A program made the translations under genes and the position numbers. A DNA stretch of 27,737 nucleotides from DSNY01 sp016861185 (GTDB taxonomy: Bacteria; Pseudomonadota; Gammaproteobacteria; Burkholderiales; Burkholderiaceae_F), in contig SZOR01000055.1 in assembly GCA_030263275.1 (NCBI GenBank), positions 1 to 27,737 of the forward strand, in the 5' to 3' direction. Positions 7,792 through 15,113 of the stretch are shown piece by piece. The notes beneath the pieces were generated by a model, which saw only the letters and a list, made by a program, of their open reading frames with translations, searched no databases and was not told the origin of the DNA. The stretch's first letter is position 1. Every line of letters begins with the position of its first letter.

Positions 7792-7809
7792 AGCGCGCTT
7801 AAGCGCGCT
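7792..7809. repeat. 18-base perfect palindrome over a stop codon
   Basis: AGCGCGCTTAAGCGCGCT is fully self-complementary and contains the TAA stop codon of the aldo/keto reductase gene (7799-7801, minus strand). It could fold as a short hairpin or bind a dimeric protein, or be a by-product of GC-rich coding sequence. Confidence 0.5.
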
Positions 7810-8695
7810 CGACGTACTCCAGCATCCGCCGGCGCATGCCGGCGTCGGGCTGCCGGCCGCGCAGCGCGCCCATGTTCTCGGCCATGTGCGCGGGATTCGC
7901 CGTCGCCGGAATCGCGCAGGTGACCGCCGGGTGCGCGACGATCCACTTCAGGCAGAGCTGCGCCCAGTTGGCGCAGTCGATCTCGCGCGCCCACGGCGGA
8001 AGCTTCCTGTGCTGCAGCCGGTCGAGCAGCGCGCCGCCGTCGAACGGACGGTTGGCGATCACCGCGATGCCGCGCTCGGCCGCGAGCGGCAGCAGCCGCT
8101 GCTCGACGCTGCGGTCGGCGAGGCTGTAGGTGAACTGCACGAAGTCGAAAGGCTCGCGCCTCAGTATCGCTTCCAGCTCGTCGTGCGCGCGGCCGTGCGA
8201 GGTCGTGACGCCGATGTAGCGCACGCGCCCCTCGCCCTTCCACTCGCGCAGCGACTTGACGTGGCCGCGCCAGTTCAGCAGGTTGTGGATCTGCTGCAGG
8301 TCGAAGCGCGCGAGCCCCCACAGCTTCAGCGAGTCGTTCATCTGCGCGCGGCCGACGCGGTCGAACGCGGTCCACACCTTGGTCGCGGAGAAGAGCTTGC
8401 CCGCGTGCGGCACCTGCTGCAGCAGGTCGCCGACGACTTTTTCGGCGCGGCCGTACATCGGCGACGAGTCGATCATGCCGCCGCCGGCGGCGAAGAACTC
8501 CTCGAGCACGCGGCGGCGTTGCGCCCGTTCGGCCGGCGCTTCGCCGACATCGAAGGTCAGCCACGTACCCATGCCGACGGCGGGAAGCCGCTCGCCCGTG
8601 CGCGGGATCGCGCGCGTCAGAATCGGCGGCTGCGCGCGCAGCGAGGGCGCCGTCAGCAGCGCGGACGCGGCGGCGACGAACGATCGGCGGTCCAT
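7799..8695 (-). CDS. Tat-exported aldo/keto reductase
   Basis: This encodes 298 residues. The N-terminus has a twin-arginine export signal (DRRSFVAAASALL, likely cut after residue 21), which is unusual for a NADPH-dependent enzyme but known in some bacterial members. The rest is an aldo/keto reductase barrel with the catalytic tetrad Asp76, Tyr81 (SSPMYGRAEK), Lys106 (ATKVW) and His137 (QQIHNLL). A C-terminal IPATANPAHMAEN segment fits the cofactor phosphate-binding region. It should reduce a carbonyl substrate or oxidise an alcohol; the substrate is unknown. If it is really exported, the cofactor must be bound before transport. It starts 13 bases after the EamA transporter stop and is probably cotranscribed with it. 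Confidence 0.88.
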   Translation of the reverse strand: MDRRSFVAAASALLTAPSLRAQPPILTRAIPRTGERLPAVGMGTWLTFDVGEAPAERAQRRRVLEEFFAAGGGMIDSSPMYGRAEKVVGDLLQQVPHAGKLFSATKVWTAFDRVGRAQMNDSLKLWGLARFDLQQIHNLLNWRGHVKSLREWKGEGRVRYIGVTTSHGRAHDELEAILRREPFDFVQFTYSLADRSVEQRLLPLAAERGIAVIANRPFDGGALLDRLQHRKLPPWAREIDCANWAQLCLKWIVAHPAVTCAIPATANPAHMAENMGALRGRQPDAGMRRRMLEYVERA

Positions 8696-8708
8696 GCCGC
8701 TTCGAACG

Positions 8709-9599
8709 CTATGCGCGCCGCAGGTTCACCAGCGCGATACCGGCGCCGACCAGCAGCGCTGCGATCGCGAACGACGAGCTCAGGCGCTCGCCGAGAATCA
8801 GCACGCCGAACGCGACGCCGAACAGCGGTGCGAGGAAGGAGAACACCGCGAGCCGCGCCGCCAGATACCGCGTCAGCAGCCAGAACCACGCGAGGTAACT
8901 CGCGAAGGCGACGACCACGCTCTGGAACACGAGGCTCGCGAGCGTGACGCCGTCGAGCACGACGATGCCCGGCTCGCGCAGCGCGACCGACGCGAACGGC
9001 AGCAGCAGCGCCGACACCGCGAGCTGATAGAAGAGCGTCTTGGTCGCGGCCGCCTGCGCGAGCTTCGTGGAACGGATCAGCACGGTGGTCGCCGCCCACA
9101 GCGCGGCGGCGATCACGCCGCAGGCGTCGCCGAGCAGCGTGGCGCGACCCGGCGCGGAAAAACCGTCGGCGAACGCGGTGGCCAAGCCGGCGAACGCAAG
9201 CAGCACGCCGGCCCATTGCACGGCGGTCAGCCGCTCCCCGGGAACGAACCACGCGAGCCCGAGCGCGGTGAGCACCGGCGCGAGGTAGATGAAGACGACC
9301 ATGCGCGACGCGGCGGTGTGCCCGAGCCCGAAGTAGATGAAGAAGAACTCGCCGGCGAACAGGGCCCCGGCCGCCAGGCCCGCCGCGAGCGTGCCGTCGC
9401 GTTGCGCGAGCGCGATGCCGCGCCAGCGCGCCCAGCCGACGAGCAGCGCGGTCGCGACGATCGAGCGGATCGCTCCCTGCATCACCGGCGACACGCCGTG
9501 CGCGGCGAGCTTGATCGCGACCTGCTGCAGACCCCACAGCATCGTCAGCAGGACCATCAGGGCGTAGGCGTTGAAGTCGAGCGGCTGCCGGGCGGACAT
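8709..9599 (-). CDS. EamA/DMT-family transporter
   Basis: This encodes 296 residues and is very hydrophobic, with about ten membrane helices arranged as two EamA repeats of five. It is typical in length for drug/metabolite exporters of the inner membrane. The ATG at 9599 (MSARQPLDFNAYALM) is preferred over an earlier in-frame start at 9704 because the added residues are not hydrophobic and would overlap the divergent gene. The first repeat holds the usual WGLQQVAIKLA opening and the second LWAATTVLIRS. The substrate cannot be told from sequence. It is divergent from the FlK-like thioesterase gene with only 79 bases between the starts, so the two promoters must overlap or lie back to back. Confidence 0.9.
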   Translation of the reverse strand: MSARQPLDFNAYALMVLLTMLWGLQQVAIKLAAHGVSPVMQGAIRSIVATALLVGWARWRGIALAQRDGTLAAGLAAGALFAGEFFFIYFGLGHTAASRMVVFIYLAPVLTALGLAWFVPGERLTAVQWAGVLLAFAGLATAFADGFSAPGRATLLGDACGVIAAALWAATTVLIRSTKLAQAAATKTLFYQLAVSALLLPFASVALREPGIVVLDGVTLASLVFQSVVVAFASYLAWFWLLTRYLAARLAVFSFLAPLFGVAFGVLILGERLSSSFAIAALLVGAGIALVNLRRA

Positions 9600-9678
9600 C
9601 GAACGGACGGACGGAGGGAGGACCGCCCCGATGATTCCATAGAATCGGCAGCCACCCGCGAGCGACTGCCGCGAACCG

Positions 9679-10116
9679 ATGAGCCCAGAGCTGAAGCCCG
9701 GCATCCGTTACCGGTTCCAATACACGGTCCCCGACGACAAGACCGTGCCGAACCTGTACCCGGAGTTCGCCGAGTTCCGCGAGATGCCCGAGGTTTTCGC
9801 CACCGGTTTCATGATCGGGCTGATCGAAGGCGCGTGCCAGCTCGCGATCAAGCCGTACCTGGATTGGCCGCGCGAACAGTCGCTCGGTACGCACGTGAAC
9901 TTCTCGCACCTGGCGGCCACGCCGCCCGGGCTGACGGTGACGGTCGACTGCGAAGTGATCGCGGTCGACGGCCGCCGTGTGACCTTTCGCGCGACCGCGC
10001 ACGACGGCCACGACCTGATCTCGGAAGGCACGCACGAGCGCGTGGTGATCGACGTGGCGCGCTTCGCCGAACGCGTGTCGCGCAAGAAGCCGCCGCCGGA
10101 GCGGGTCGGGCAGTAA
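9679..10116 (+). CDS. FlK-like hotdog-fold acyl-CoA thioesterase
   Basis: This encodes 145 residues. The whole protein matches the thioesterase family of the fluoroacetyl-CoA thioesterase FlK of Streptomyces cattleya: a KTVPNLYPEFAEF opening, EVFATGFMIGLIEGAC with Thr42 and Glu50, FSHLAATPPG with His77, and HDLISEGTHERVVID near the end. Thr, Glu and His at these places form the FlK catalytic triad (T42, E50, H76). It should hydrolyse a small acyl-CoA; fluoroacetyl-CoA is the substrate of the prototype, but most relatives are general small thioesterases. It is the first gene of a three-gene operon, 27 bases before the next gene. A TAGAAT at 9640-9645 could be its -10 box. Confidence 0.88.
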   Translation: MSPELKPGIRYRFQYTVPDDKTVPNLYPEFAEFREMPEVFATGFMIGLIEGACQLAIKPYLDWPREQSLGTHVNFSHLAATPPGLTVTVDCEVIAVDGRRVTFRATAHDGHDLISEGTHERVVIDVARFAERVSRKKPPPERVGQ

Positions 10117-10143
10117 GATGCGCGTCCCGCAGCGAGCACGGCG

Positions 10144-10635
10144 ATGAGCTACCTGCTGAACGAGGACGATGCCGCCTTCCTTCAGAGCGGCCTGTCGATC
10201 TCGATCGCGTCGCGCGACGCGAACAACCTGCCATCGGTGGCCAAGGCGCTGGCCTGCCGCGTGTCGCCCGACCGGCGCCGCGTGACCGTCTACGTGTCGA
10301 CGACGAAAGCCGCGCAGGTCCTGCGCGACATCGAAGCGAGCGGCGTGCTCGCGGCGATCTTCACGCGGCCCAGCACGCACCGCGCGCTGCAACTGAAGGG
10401 CCGCGACCCGGTGATCGAACCGATCAAGCCCGAGGAAACCGCGTACGTCGAAGCGGACGTGGAGGGTTTCGTCGCCGATATCGTCGCGATCGGCTATACG
10501 AAGGAAGAGGGCCACGCCTACGTCGGCTACGGCCAGGGCGAAACGGTCGCGGTCCGCTTCACGCCGACGGCGGGCTTCGTGCAGACGCCGGGGCCGAAGG
10601 CGGGTGCGCGGCTCGAACCGGCGCAGCAGCCATGA
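10144..10635 (+). CDS. Pyridoxamine-5'-phosphate-oxidase-fold protein
   Basis: This encodes 163 residues with a split-barrel flavin-binding fold: an early SGLSISIASRDANNLPSVAKAL strand region, a VTVYVSTTKAAQVLRDI segment and a RALQLKGRDPVIEPI segment as in small flavin- or F420-binding relatives. The family binds FMN or similar cofactors; some members are oxidoreductases and others only sense or bind. The C-terminal part (GQGETVAVRFTPTAGFVQTPGPKAGA) looks like an oligomerisation arm. Its stop overlaps the start of the next gene (ATGA at 10632-10635), which indicates translational coupling. The next protein begins with a related fold, so the pair may form a hetero-complex or arose by duplication. 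Confidence 0.8.
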   Translation: MSYLLNEDDAAFLQSGLSISIASRDANNLPSVAKALACRVSPDRRRVTVYVSTTKAAQVLRDIEASGVLAAIFTRPSTHRALQLKGRDPVIEPIKPEETAYVEADVEGFVADIVAIGYTKEEGHAYVGYGQGETVAVRFTPTAGFVQTPGPKAGARLEPAQQP

Positions 10636-11990
10636 GCGACGCGCTGACGGTCGACTCGATCCGCCCCTGCCTCGAAGGCTCGGTTCCCGCGATGGTCGCG
10701 ACCTGCGCGCCCGACGGCACGCCGAACGTGACGTACGCGTCGGAGGTGCACTACGTCGACCAGCGCCACGTCGCCCTGTCGTTCCAGTTCTTCAACAAGA
10801 CGCGCGAGAACATCCTCGCGCACCCCTACGCGACCGTGCTGGTCGCGCATCCCGAGACGGCCGCGCAGTACCTGCTGAAGCTGCGTTATCTGCGCACCGA
10901 GGAGTCCGGGCCGCTGTTCGAAAGCATGAAGGCGAAGCTCGCCGGCATCGCGTCGCACACGGGCATGGCCGGCGTGTTCAAGCTGCGCGGCGCGGACGTC
11001 TACGAGGTGCAGTCGATTGAGCGCGTGCCGGGGATCGAACTGCCGGCGCCGCCGCGCCGCTGCAGCCCGCTCGCGGCGCTGCGCGGCGTCACGCAGACGA
11101 TGGCCGCGCAGACCGAACTGGCGGCGCTGCTCGACGCCACGCTCGCGGCGCTGCAGACGTACTTCGGCATCGACTACGCGATGGTCCTGCTGCTCGACGC
11201 GCGGCGCGACCGGCTGTTCACCGTCGCCTCGCGCGGCTACCCGGACTCCGGCATCGGCTCCGAGATCCCGGTCGGGCAGGGCGTGATCGGCGTGGCCGCG
11301 CAGCACAACGTGCCGATCCGCATCATGCACATGACTTCCGACATCGCCTACAGCCGCGCGGCGCGCAGCGCTGCACTGTCCGGCGGACTGGCGAACCAGA
11401 TCGAAACCGAAATCCCGCTGCCGGGTCTGCCCGAGTCGCGCAGCCAGCTCGCGGTGCCGATCGTGCTCAACGCGGCCGTGGCCGGCGTACTGTACGTGGA
11501 GAGCCCGGAGGACTCGCGCTTCGGCTACGACGACGAGGACGCGCTGGTCGCGGTCGCGACGCAGCTCGGCGCGTCGATCGCGCTGCTGCAGCAGGCGCAC
11601 GCCAGCGCGGAAGCCGAGGAGGTCGCAGCGCGCACCGATGCCGCGGCGGGCGCTGCGCCGGTCGGCGAACCTGTCGTCGTACGGCGCTATCGCGTCAACG
11701 ACAGCGTGTTCATCGGCGACGACTACCTGATCAAGGGCGTGGCCGGTTCGATCTTCTGGAAGCTCGTGCGCGACTTCACCGGCAGCGGTCGCACCGACTT
11801 CAGCAACCGCGAGCTGCGCGTCGACCCGTCGATCCGGCTGCCGGACATCGCCGACAACCTGGAAGCGCGGCTGATCCTGCTGCAGCGCCGGCTCGCCGAA
11901 CGCTGCGACTTTCTGCGCATCGAGAAGACCGGGCGCGGCCGCTTTCGCCTGAAGGTCGGGCGACCGCTGAAGCTGATCGAGGTGACCTGA
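10632..11990 (+). CDS. PNPOx-fold / GAF / C-terminal regulatory three-domain protein
   Basis: This encodes 452 residues from an ATG at 10632 that overlaps the stop of the preceding gene. Residues about 5-135 are a pyridoxamine-phosphate-oxidase-type split barrel (VPAMVATCAPDGTPNVTYASEV, FFNKTRENILAHPYATVLV). Residues about 160-320 are a GAF domain (LLDATLAALQTYFGIDYAMVLLLD, VGQGVIGVAAQ, LAVPIVLNAAVAGVLYVES). After an Ala/Glu linker, residues about 350-450 form a charged domain (FIGDDYLIKGVAGSIFWKLV, then LEARLILLQRRLAERCDFLRIEKTGRGRFRL) that resembles a winged-helix output domain. I infer a sensor that binds a flavin and/or small ligand and acts on transcription or a partner protein. The frame is open far upstream of 10632, but that part is a shadow of other genes. 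Confidence 0.82.
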   Translation: MSDALTVDSIRPCLEGSVPAMVATCAPDGTPNVTYASEVHYVDQRHVALSFQFFNKTRENILAHPYATVLVAHPETAAQYLLKLRYLRTEESGPLFESMKAKLAGIASHTGMAGVFKLRGADVYEVQSIERVPGIELPAPPRRCSPLAALRGVTQTMAAQTELAALLDATLAALQTYFGIDYAMVLLLDARRDRLFTVASRGYPDSGIGSEIPVGQGVIGVAAQHNVPIRIMHMTSDIAYSRAARSAALSGGLANQIETEIPLPGLPESRSQLAVPIVLNAAVAGVLYVESPEDSRFGYDDEDALVAVATQLGASIALLQQAHASAEAEEVAARTDAAAGAAPVGEPVVVRRYRVNDSVFIGDDYLIKGVAGSIFWKLVRDFTGSGRTDFSNRELRVDPSIRLPDIADNLEARLILLQRRLAERCDFLRIEKTGRGRFRLKVGRPLKLIEVT

Positions 11991-12038
11991 GGCCGCCCGG
12001 ACCTCGACAACGCGTCGCCCCGCTGGCGGCTGGCCCGG

Positions 12039-12722
12039 TCAGAACGATGCCGGCAGCGGGCCGAGCGCGAGCATCAGCTTGAACCAGTCGCGCGCGCTGA
12101 GGTGCTGCTTGACGATCTTCAGCACGCCGCCGAACACCTCGGCGGACGCGTTCTGCTGCATGCCGCCGAGCAGCGCCGCGCGCTCGGCCGGCGCCATGCT
12201 CGGCACCATCCAGCGCAGCACGAGCGCGATCTGCTCGGGCGTGTGCGAAGCGACGATCGCGCGCTCGAGCGCGCGCAGCTCGTCGTCGGTGTGCGTGGCC
12301 CACAGCACGGCGTTGTTCTCGGTCTCCTCCAGGTGCATGTGCTCGAAGTTGTCGGCGACGAACAGCGCAAGCGTGCGGTACAGCTCGCGCGCGGCCGCCG
12401 CGCGCGCCGGCCCCTGCGCCGCTTCGAGCTCGCGCAACAGCGCCTCGATGTGCTCGAACGCCTCCTTGTGCTCCGCATGGTCGGCCAGCGCCTGCCTCGC
12501 CGACCCGGGCCGTCGCGCCTGCATCGCGGCGTGCAGGTGTTCGTCCTCGTGCTTCAGGTGGCTGCGGCAGATCGAGATCAATCCGCGCACGGCGGCGGCG
12601 ATCTGCCGCATGTCCTCGTCGTCGTTGGCGTCGACGCGCCCGGCGGCCGCGAGTACGTCGCTCATGTAGGCGCGCAGCCCCTTGTGGATGTAGGCGTAGA
12701 TGTCGTAGCGCTGTTCGTTCAT
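12039..12722 (-). CDS. Hemerythrin-like (HHE) protein
   Basis: This encodes 227 residues. The pattern of His and acidic residues fits a four-helix hemerythrin bundle: His13 (YIHKGL), His55/58 and Glu59 (SHLKHEDEHLH), His82/85 (DHAEHKEAF), and His128/130 with Glu132/133 (EHMHLEETEN). The family binds a diiron centre and is used for oxygen or nitric oxide sensing, iron handling or repair of iron-sulfur clusters. The last third (about residues 145-227) is an additional helical segment with less clear homology. The ATG at 12722 has GGAA upstream; an in-frame ATG at 12734 would add four residues. It is divergent from the DUF1289 operon, with a shared control region between them. Confidence 0.82.
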   Translation of the reverse strand: MNEQRYDIYAYIHKGLRAYMSDVLAAAGRVDANDDEDMRQIAAAVRGLISICRSHLKHEDEHLHAAMQARRPGSARQALADHAEHKEAFEHIEALLRELEAAQGPARAAAARELYRTLALFVADNFEHMHLEETENNAVLWATHTDDELRALERAIVASHTPEQIALVLRWMVPSMAPAERAALLGGMQQNASAEVFGGVLKIVKQHLSARDWFKLMLALGPLPASF

Positions 12723-12822
12723 CGTCGGTTCCATCGCGTTGCGGTCCGGGCGCGGACCCTCGGTCAGCGGCGCACTGTAGAAACCGGCGCGGCGGCGCGT
12801 TGCTAAATGTTCGGTATCGCGA

Positions 12823-12840
12823 CCCTAAGATTTCCCTAAG
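12823..12840. promoter_or_regulatory. CCCTAAG direct repeat in the divergent control region
   Basis: CCCTAAG occurs at 12823-12829 and again at 12834-12840, an 11-base period or one turn of the helix, between the starts of the hemerythrin gene (minus) and the DUF1289 operon (plus). Such phased direct repeats are typical binding sites of tandem-binding response regulators. I could not assign a regulator. Confidence 0.3.
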
Positions 12841-12894
12841 CGCGGCGCCGCCGCGCGCGATGCGACAATTGCGCCCCGCTCCTTGTTGCGCGCC

Positions 12895-13149
12895 ATGACC
12901 TCAGGACCCATGCCGCTCGCCGCGCCCGATCCGGCGGCCACGCCGGTACCTTCGCCGTGCATTTCGGTGTGCCGGATGGACGCGCGTACGGGACTGTGCG
13001 AAGGCTGTTTTCGCACGATCGACGAAATCGCGCGCTGGAGCGCGCTGCCGGATGCCGAGCGGCGCACCGTGTGGCGCGCGATCGCCGTGCGCCGCGCGGC
13101 CGCTGGCGCTGCGCGAATCCCGGAGGCCGGTCGGCCGTCGGTTCCGTAA
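12895..13149 (+). CDS. DUF1289 small cysteine-rich protein
   Basis: This encodes 84 residues from the ATG at 12895. The family pattern is clear: SPCISVCRMDARTGLCEGCFRT, giving Cys22, Cys26, Cys35 and Cys38, followed by IDEIARW. The four cysteines probably bind a metal ion; the function of the family is not established. An ATG at 12910 has AGGA just upstream and could be the true start; the domain is intact either way. It is the first gene of a four-gene operon, ending five bases before the MaoC-like gene. Confidence 0.82.
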   Translation: MTSGPMPLAAPDPAATPVPSPCISVCRMDARTGLCEGCFRTIDEIARWSALPDAERRTVWRAIAVRRAAAGAARIPEAGRPSVP

Positions 13150-13154
13150 TCGCG

Positions 13155-13580
13155 ATGGGACGCTTCGCAAACGTCGGCGAAAGCTATTCGCACAGCGTCA
13201 CGCTCGACGCCGCGGCGATCCGCGCGTTCGCGACGGCCTGCGGTGACTTCAATCCGCTGCATCACGACGAGGCGGCCGCCGCGCGCTCGCGCTTCGGGCG
13301 ACTGATTGCGAGCGGCCCGCACACCGCGTCGCTGCTGCTCGGCCTGTCCGCAACCTGGTTCGCGCAGCGCGGGACGCCGCTCGGTCTCGACTACACGATC
13401 AAGTTCCGCAAAGCGGTGTTCGCGGGCGACACGCTGGCGCTGCGCTGGACCGTGGTCGCGGTGCACTGGAAGGAATCGCTGCGCGGCGAGCTGGTAACGC
13501 TCGACGGCGAAATCCGCAACCAGCACGACGAGCCCGTGTTGACCTCGAACGGGCTGCTGCTCGTCACCGACGCGCCGTGA
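13155..13580 (+). CDS. MaoC-like (R)-hydratase
   Basis: This 141-residue single-domain hotdog protein has the hydratase-2 motif GDFNPLHHDEAAA, with catalytic Asp31 and His36, followed by GRLIASGPHTASLLLGL. Enzymes of this group add water to enoyl-CoA to give (R)-3-hydroxyacyl-CoA, often feeding fatty acid oxidation or polyhydroxyalkanoate synthesis. The length fits a small stand-alone MaoC protein. The substrate chain length is unknown. It begins five bases after the DUF1289 stop and ends by overlapping the GTG start of the next gene by four bases. Confidence 0.88.
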   Translation: MGRFANVGESYSHSVTLDAAAIRAFATACGDFNPLHHDEAAAARSRFGRLIASGPHTASLLLGLSATWFAQRGTPLGLDYTIKFRKAVFAGDTLALRWTVVAVHWKESLRGELVTLDGEIRNQHDEPVLTSNGLLLVTDAP

Positions 13581-14017
13581 AGACGCCCCTGCCTGCGCCC
13601 GTCTCCGGTCCGGCGTACCCGGTCGCCGTAAGGCTCGGCGCGAGCCTGCTGACGCTGCTGATCGTCGTCGCCGGCGCGGGCGCGTTCGACGCGCTCGCGC
13701 AGCAGCCGCCGCGCGCATGGCTGCTACCCGGCGCAGGCCTCGCAGTTGTCGCCGGCTCCTACTACTTCCTGATGCGCTCGGTGACCACGATCGACGAGCG
13801 CGGCATCCGCCAGTCGGGGCTGATCGAAAAGCGCGTCGAATGGTCCGAGCTGCGCAGCGCGCGCAGCGCCGGCTTCGGCACCGCGCGGCGGCTGCTCGTG
13901 CAAACCGAAAGCGGGAGGTTCCGCGTCTTCTTCGGTGGCACGCCCGAGCTGGCGCAGGCGTTCGTTGCCATCGCCACCGCGCATCCGCCGGGCGCGGCAC
14001 AGGCGGATCCGCGATGA
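13577..14017 (+). CDS. PH-like membrane protein, two membrane segments
   Basis: This encodes 146 residues. It starts at a GTG (13577) that overlaps the stop of the MaoC-like gene (GTGA). There are two hydrophobic segments, about residues 17-37 and 48-66, then a cytoplasmic beta-rich domain (SVTTIDERGIRQSGLIEKRVEWSELRSARSAG, LLVQTESGRFRVFFGGT) that looks like a bacterial PH-type domain. The family function is not known. The stop overlaps the ATG of the hydrolase gene (ATGA at 14014-14017), so translation of the four operon genes is probably coupled. Confidence 0.75.
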   Translation: MKTPLPAPVSGPAYPVAVRLGASLLTLLIVVAGAGAFDALAQQPPRAWLLPGAGLAVVAGSYYFLMRSVTTIDERGIRQSGLIEKRVEWSELRSARSAGFGTARRLLVQTESGRFRVFFGGTPELAQAFVAIATAHPPGAAQADPR

Positions 14018-14940
14018 GCCGCGACACCGCATTGCCCGCGACGCTGCGCGTGTTCGAGCGCGGCTGGCTGTCGTCGAACAACGTGCTGTTCTTCGACGAT
14101 CGCGCGAGCGCGACGATCGTCGATACCGGCTACGCGACGCAGGCGGGGCAGACGGTGGCGCTGGTCGAAAGCGCCCTGCACGGGCGGCGGCTTGCGCGCA
14201 TCGTCAACACGCACCTGCACTCGGATCATTGCGGCGGCAACGCCGCGCTCAAACGCCGCTTCGGTGCGCAGATCCTGATCCCGCCCGGAATGGCCGCGGC
14301 GGTGGCGGCTTGGGACGAGGACGAGTTGACCTTCGCCGCCACGGGCCAGGTGTGCGATCCCTTCGCTTTCGACGCGCTGCTCGCGCCCGGCGGGCGGGTG
14401 CGGCTTGGCGGCGGCGACTGGGAGATCATCGCCGCACCGGGCCACGATCCGCATTCGGTGATGCTGTGGAGCGAGGCCGACCGCATCCTGATCTCGGCCG
14501 ACGTGCTGTGGCAGCACGGCTTCGGCGCGATCTTTCCGGAGATCGAGGGTGCCTCGGGCTTTGCCGAGCAGCGCGCGATGCTGGACAAGATCGCCGAGCT
14601 GCAGCCGCGGCTGGTGATCCCCGGCCACGGCGCGCCTTTCACCGACGTGCGCGAGGCGCTGGCGCGCGCGCACGCGCGGCTGGACGCGTTGGCGGAAAGC
14701 CCCGCGCGCAACGCGCGGCACGTCGCGCGCGTGCTGATCAAGTTCCATCTGCTGCAGGTGCGTTCGATCGCGCGCAACGCGCTAGTCGAACATCTGTCCG
14801 GGGCACGCTACTTCCGCCTTATCCACGAGCGGTATTTCGCCGAGCAGTCGTTCGAGGCGATGATCGCGCGCGCGCTCCAGGAACTCGCGGCCACGCGGGC
14901 GGCCGAAGTGGTCGACGACGTCGTGCGCAACATCGACTGA
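14014..14940 (+). CDS. Metallo-beta-lactamase-fold hydrolase
   Basis: This encodes 308 residues. The metal motif HLHSDH is at residues 67-72 (NTHLHSDHCGG), with the further ligands APGHDPHS, SADVLW and PGHGAPF in order. It should bind two metal ions and hydrolyse an ester, thioester or similar bond. The C-terminal part (about residues 225-308) is helical and is found in the subgroup that includes glyoxalase II-like and lactonase-like proteins. The substrate is unknown. It is the last gene of the DUF1289/MaoC operon; a palindromic repeat follows the stop. Confidence 0.88.
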   Translation: MSRDTALPATLRVFERGWLSSNNVLFFDDRASATIVDTGYATQAGQTVALVESALHGRRLARIVNTHLHSDHCGGNAALKRRFGAQILIPPGMAAAVAAWDEDELTFAATGQVCDPFAFDALLAPGGRVRLGGGDWEIIAAPGHDPHSVMLWSEADRILISADVLWQHGFGAIFPEIEGASGFAEQRAMLDKIAELQPRLVIPGHGAPFTDVREALARAHARLDALAESPARNARHVARVLIKFHLLQVRSIARNALVEHLSGARYFRLIHERYFAEQSFEAMIARALQELAATRAAEVVDDVVRNID

Positions 14941-14949
14941 AGTGAAACC

Positions 14950-15058
14950 GAGCGAACGCAAAGACGCGCAGGGCGCAGAGGGGCGCGGAGCAAAGGCGCT
15001 GCGCGTCTCCTGTCGTTCTCCGCGTTTCTCCGCGCACTCTGCGCCTCTGTGTTCGCTC
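14950..15058. repeat. Palindromic intergenic repeat element
   Basis: GAGCGAAC at 14950-14957 pairs with GTTCGCTC at 15051-15058, and imperfect pairing continues inwards (GGCGCAGAG with CTCTGCGCC, GCGGAG with CTCCGC). The sequence is made of AACGCAAAGACGC- and GCAGAG-type words, and the right arm contains TTCTCCGCG twice in tandem. This is the look of a dispersed palindromic repeat seen between genes in many proteobacteria. It fills nearly the whole gap between the hydrolase and the DUF3455 gene. Only one copy is in view. Confidence 0.65.
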
Positions 15059-15113
15059 ATTGACTTCCGTTTCGTGCGACGCGGGCCGTGCGTGGCGCGG
15101 TGGAGCAACTGAG

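Noticed and set aside
8256..10631. Plus-strand open frame continuous with the PNPOx/GAF protein, giving a possible giant protein
   Set aside because: The upstream part is antisense to the aldo/keto reductase and EamA genes and out of frame with the thioesterase and PNPOx genes. The true start is the ATG at 10632 overlapping the preceding stop.
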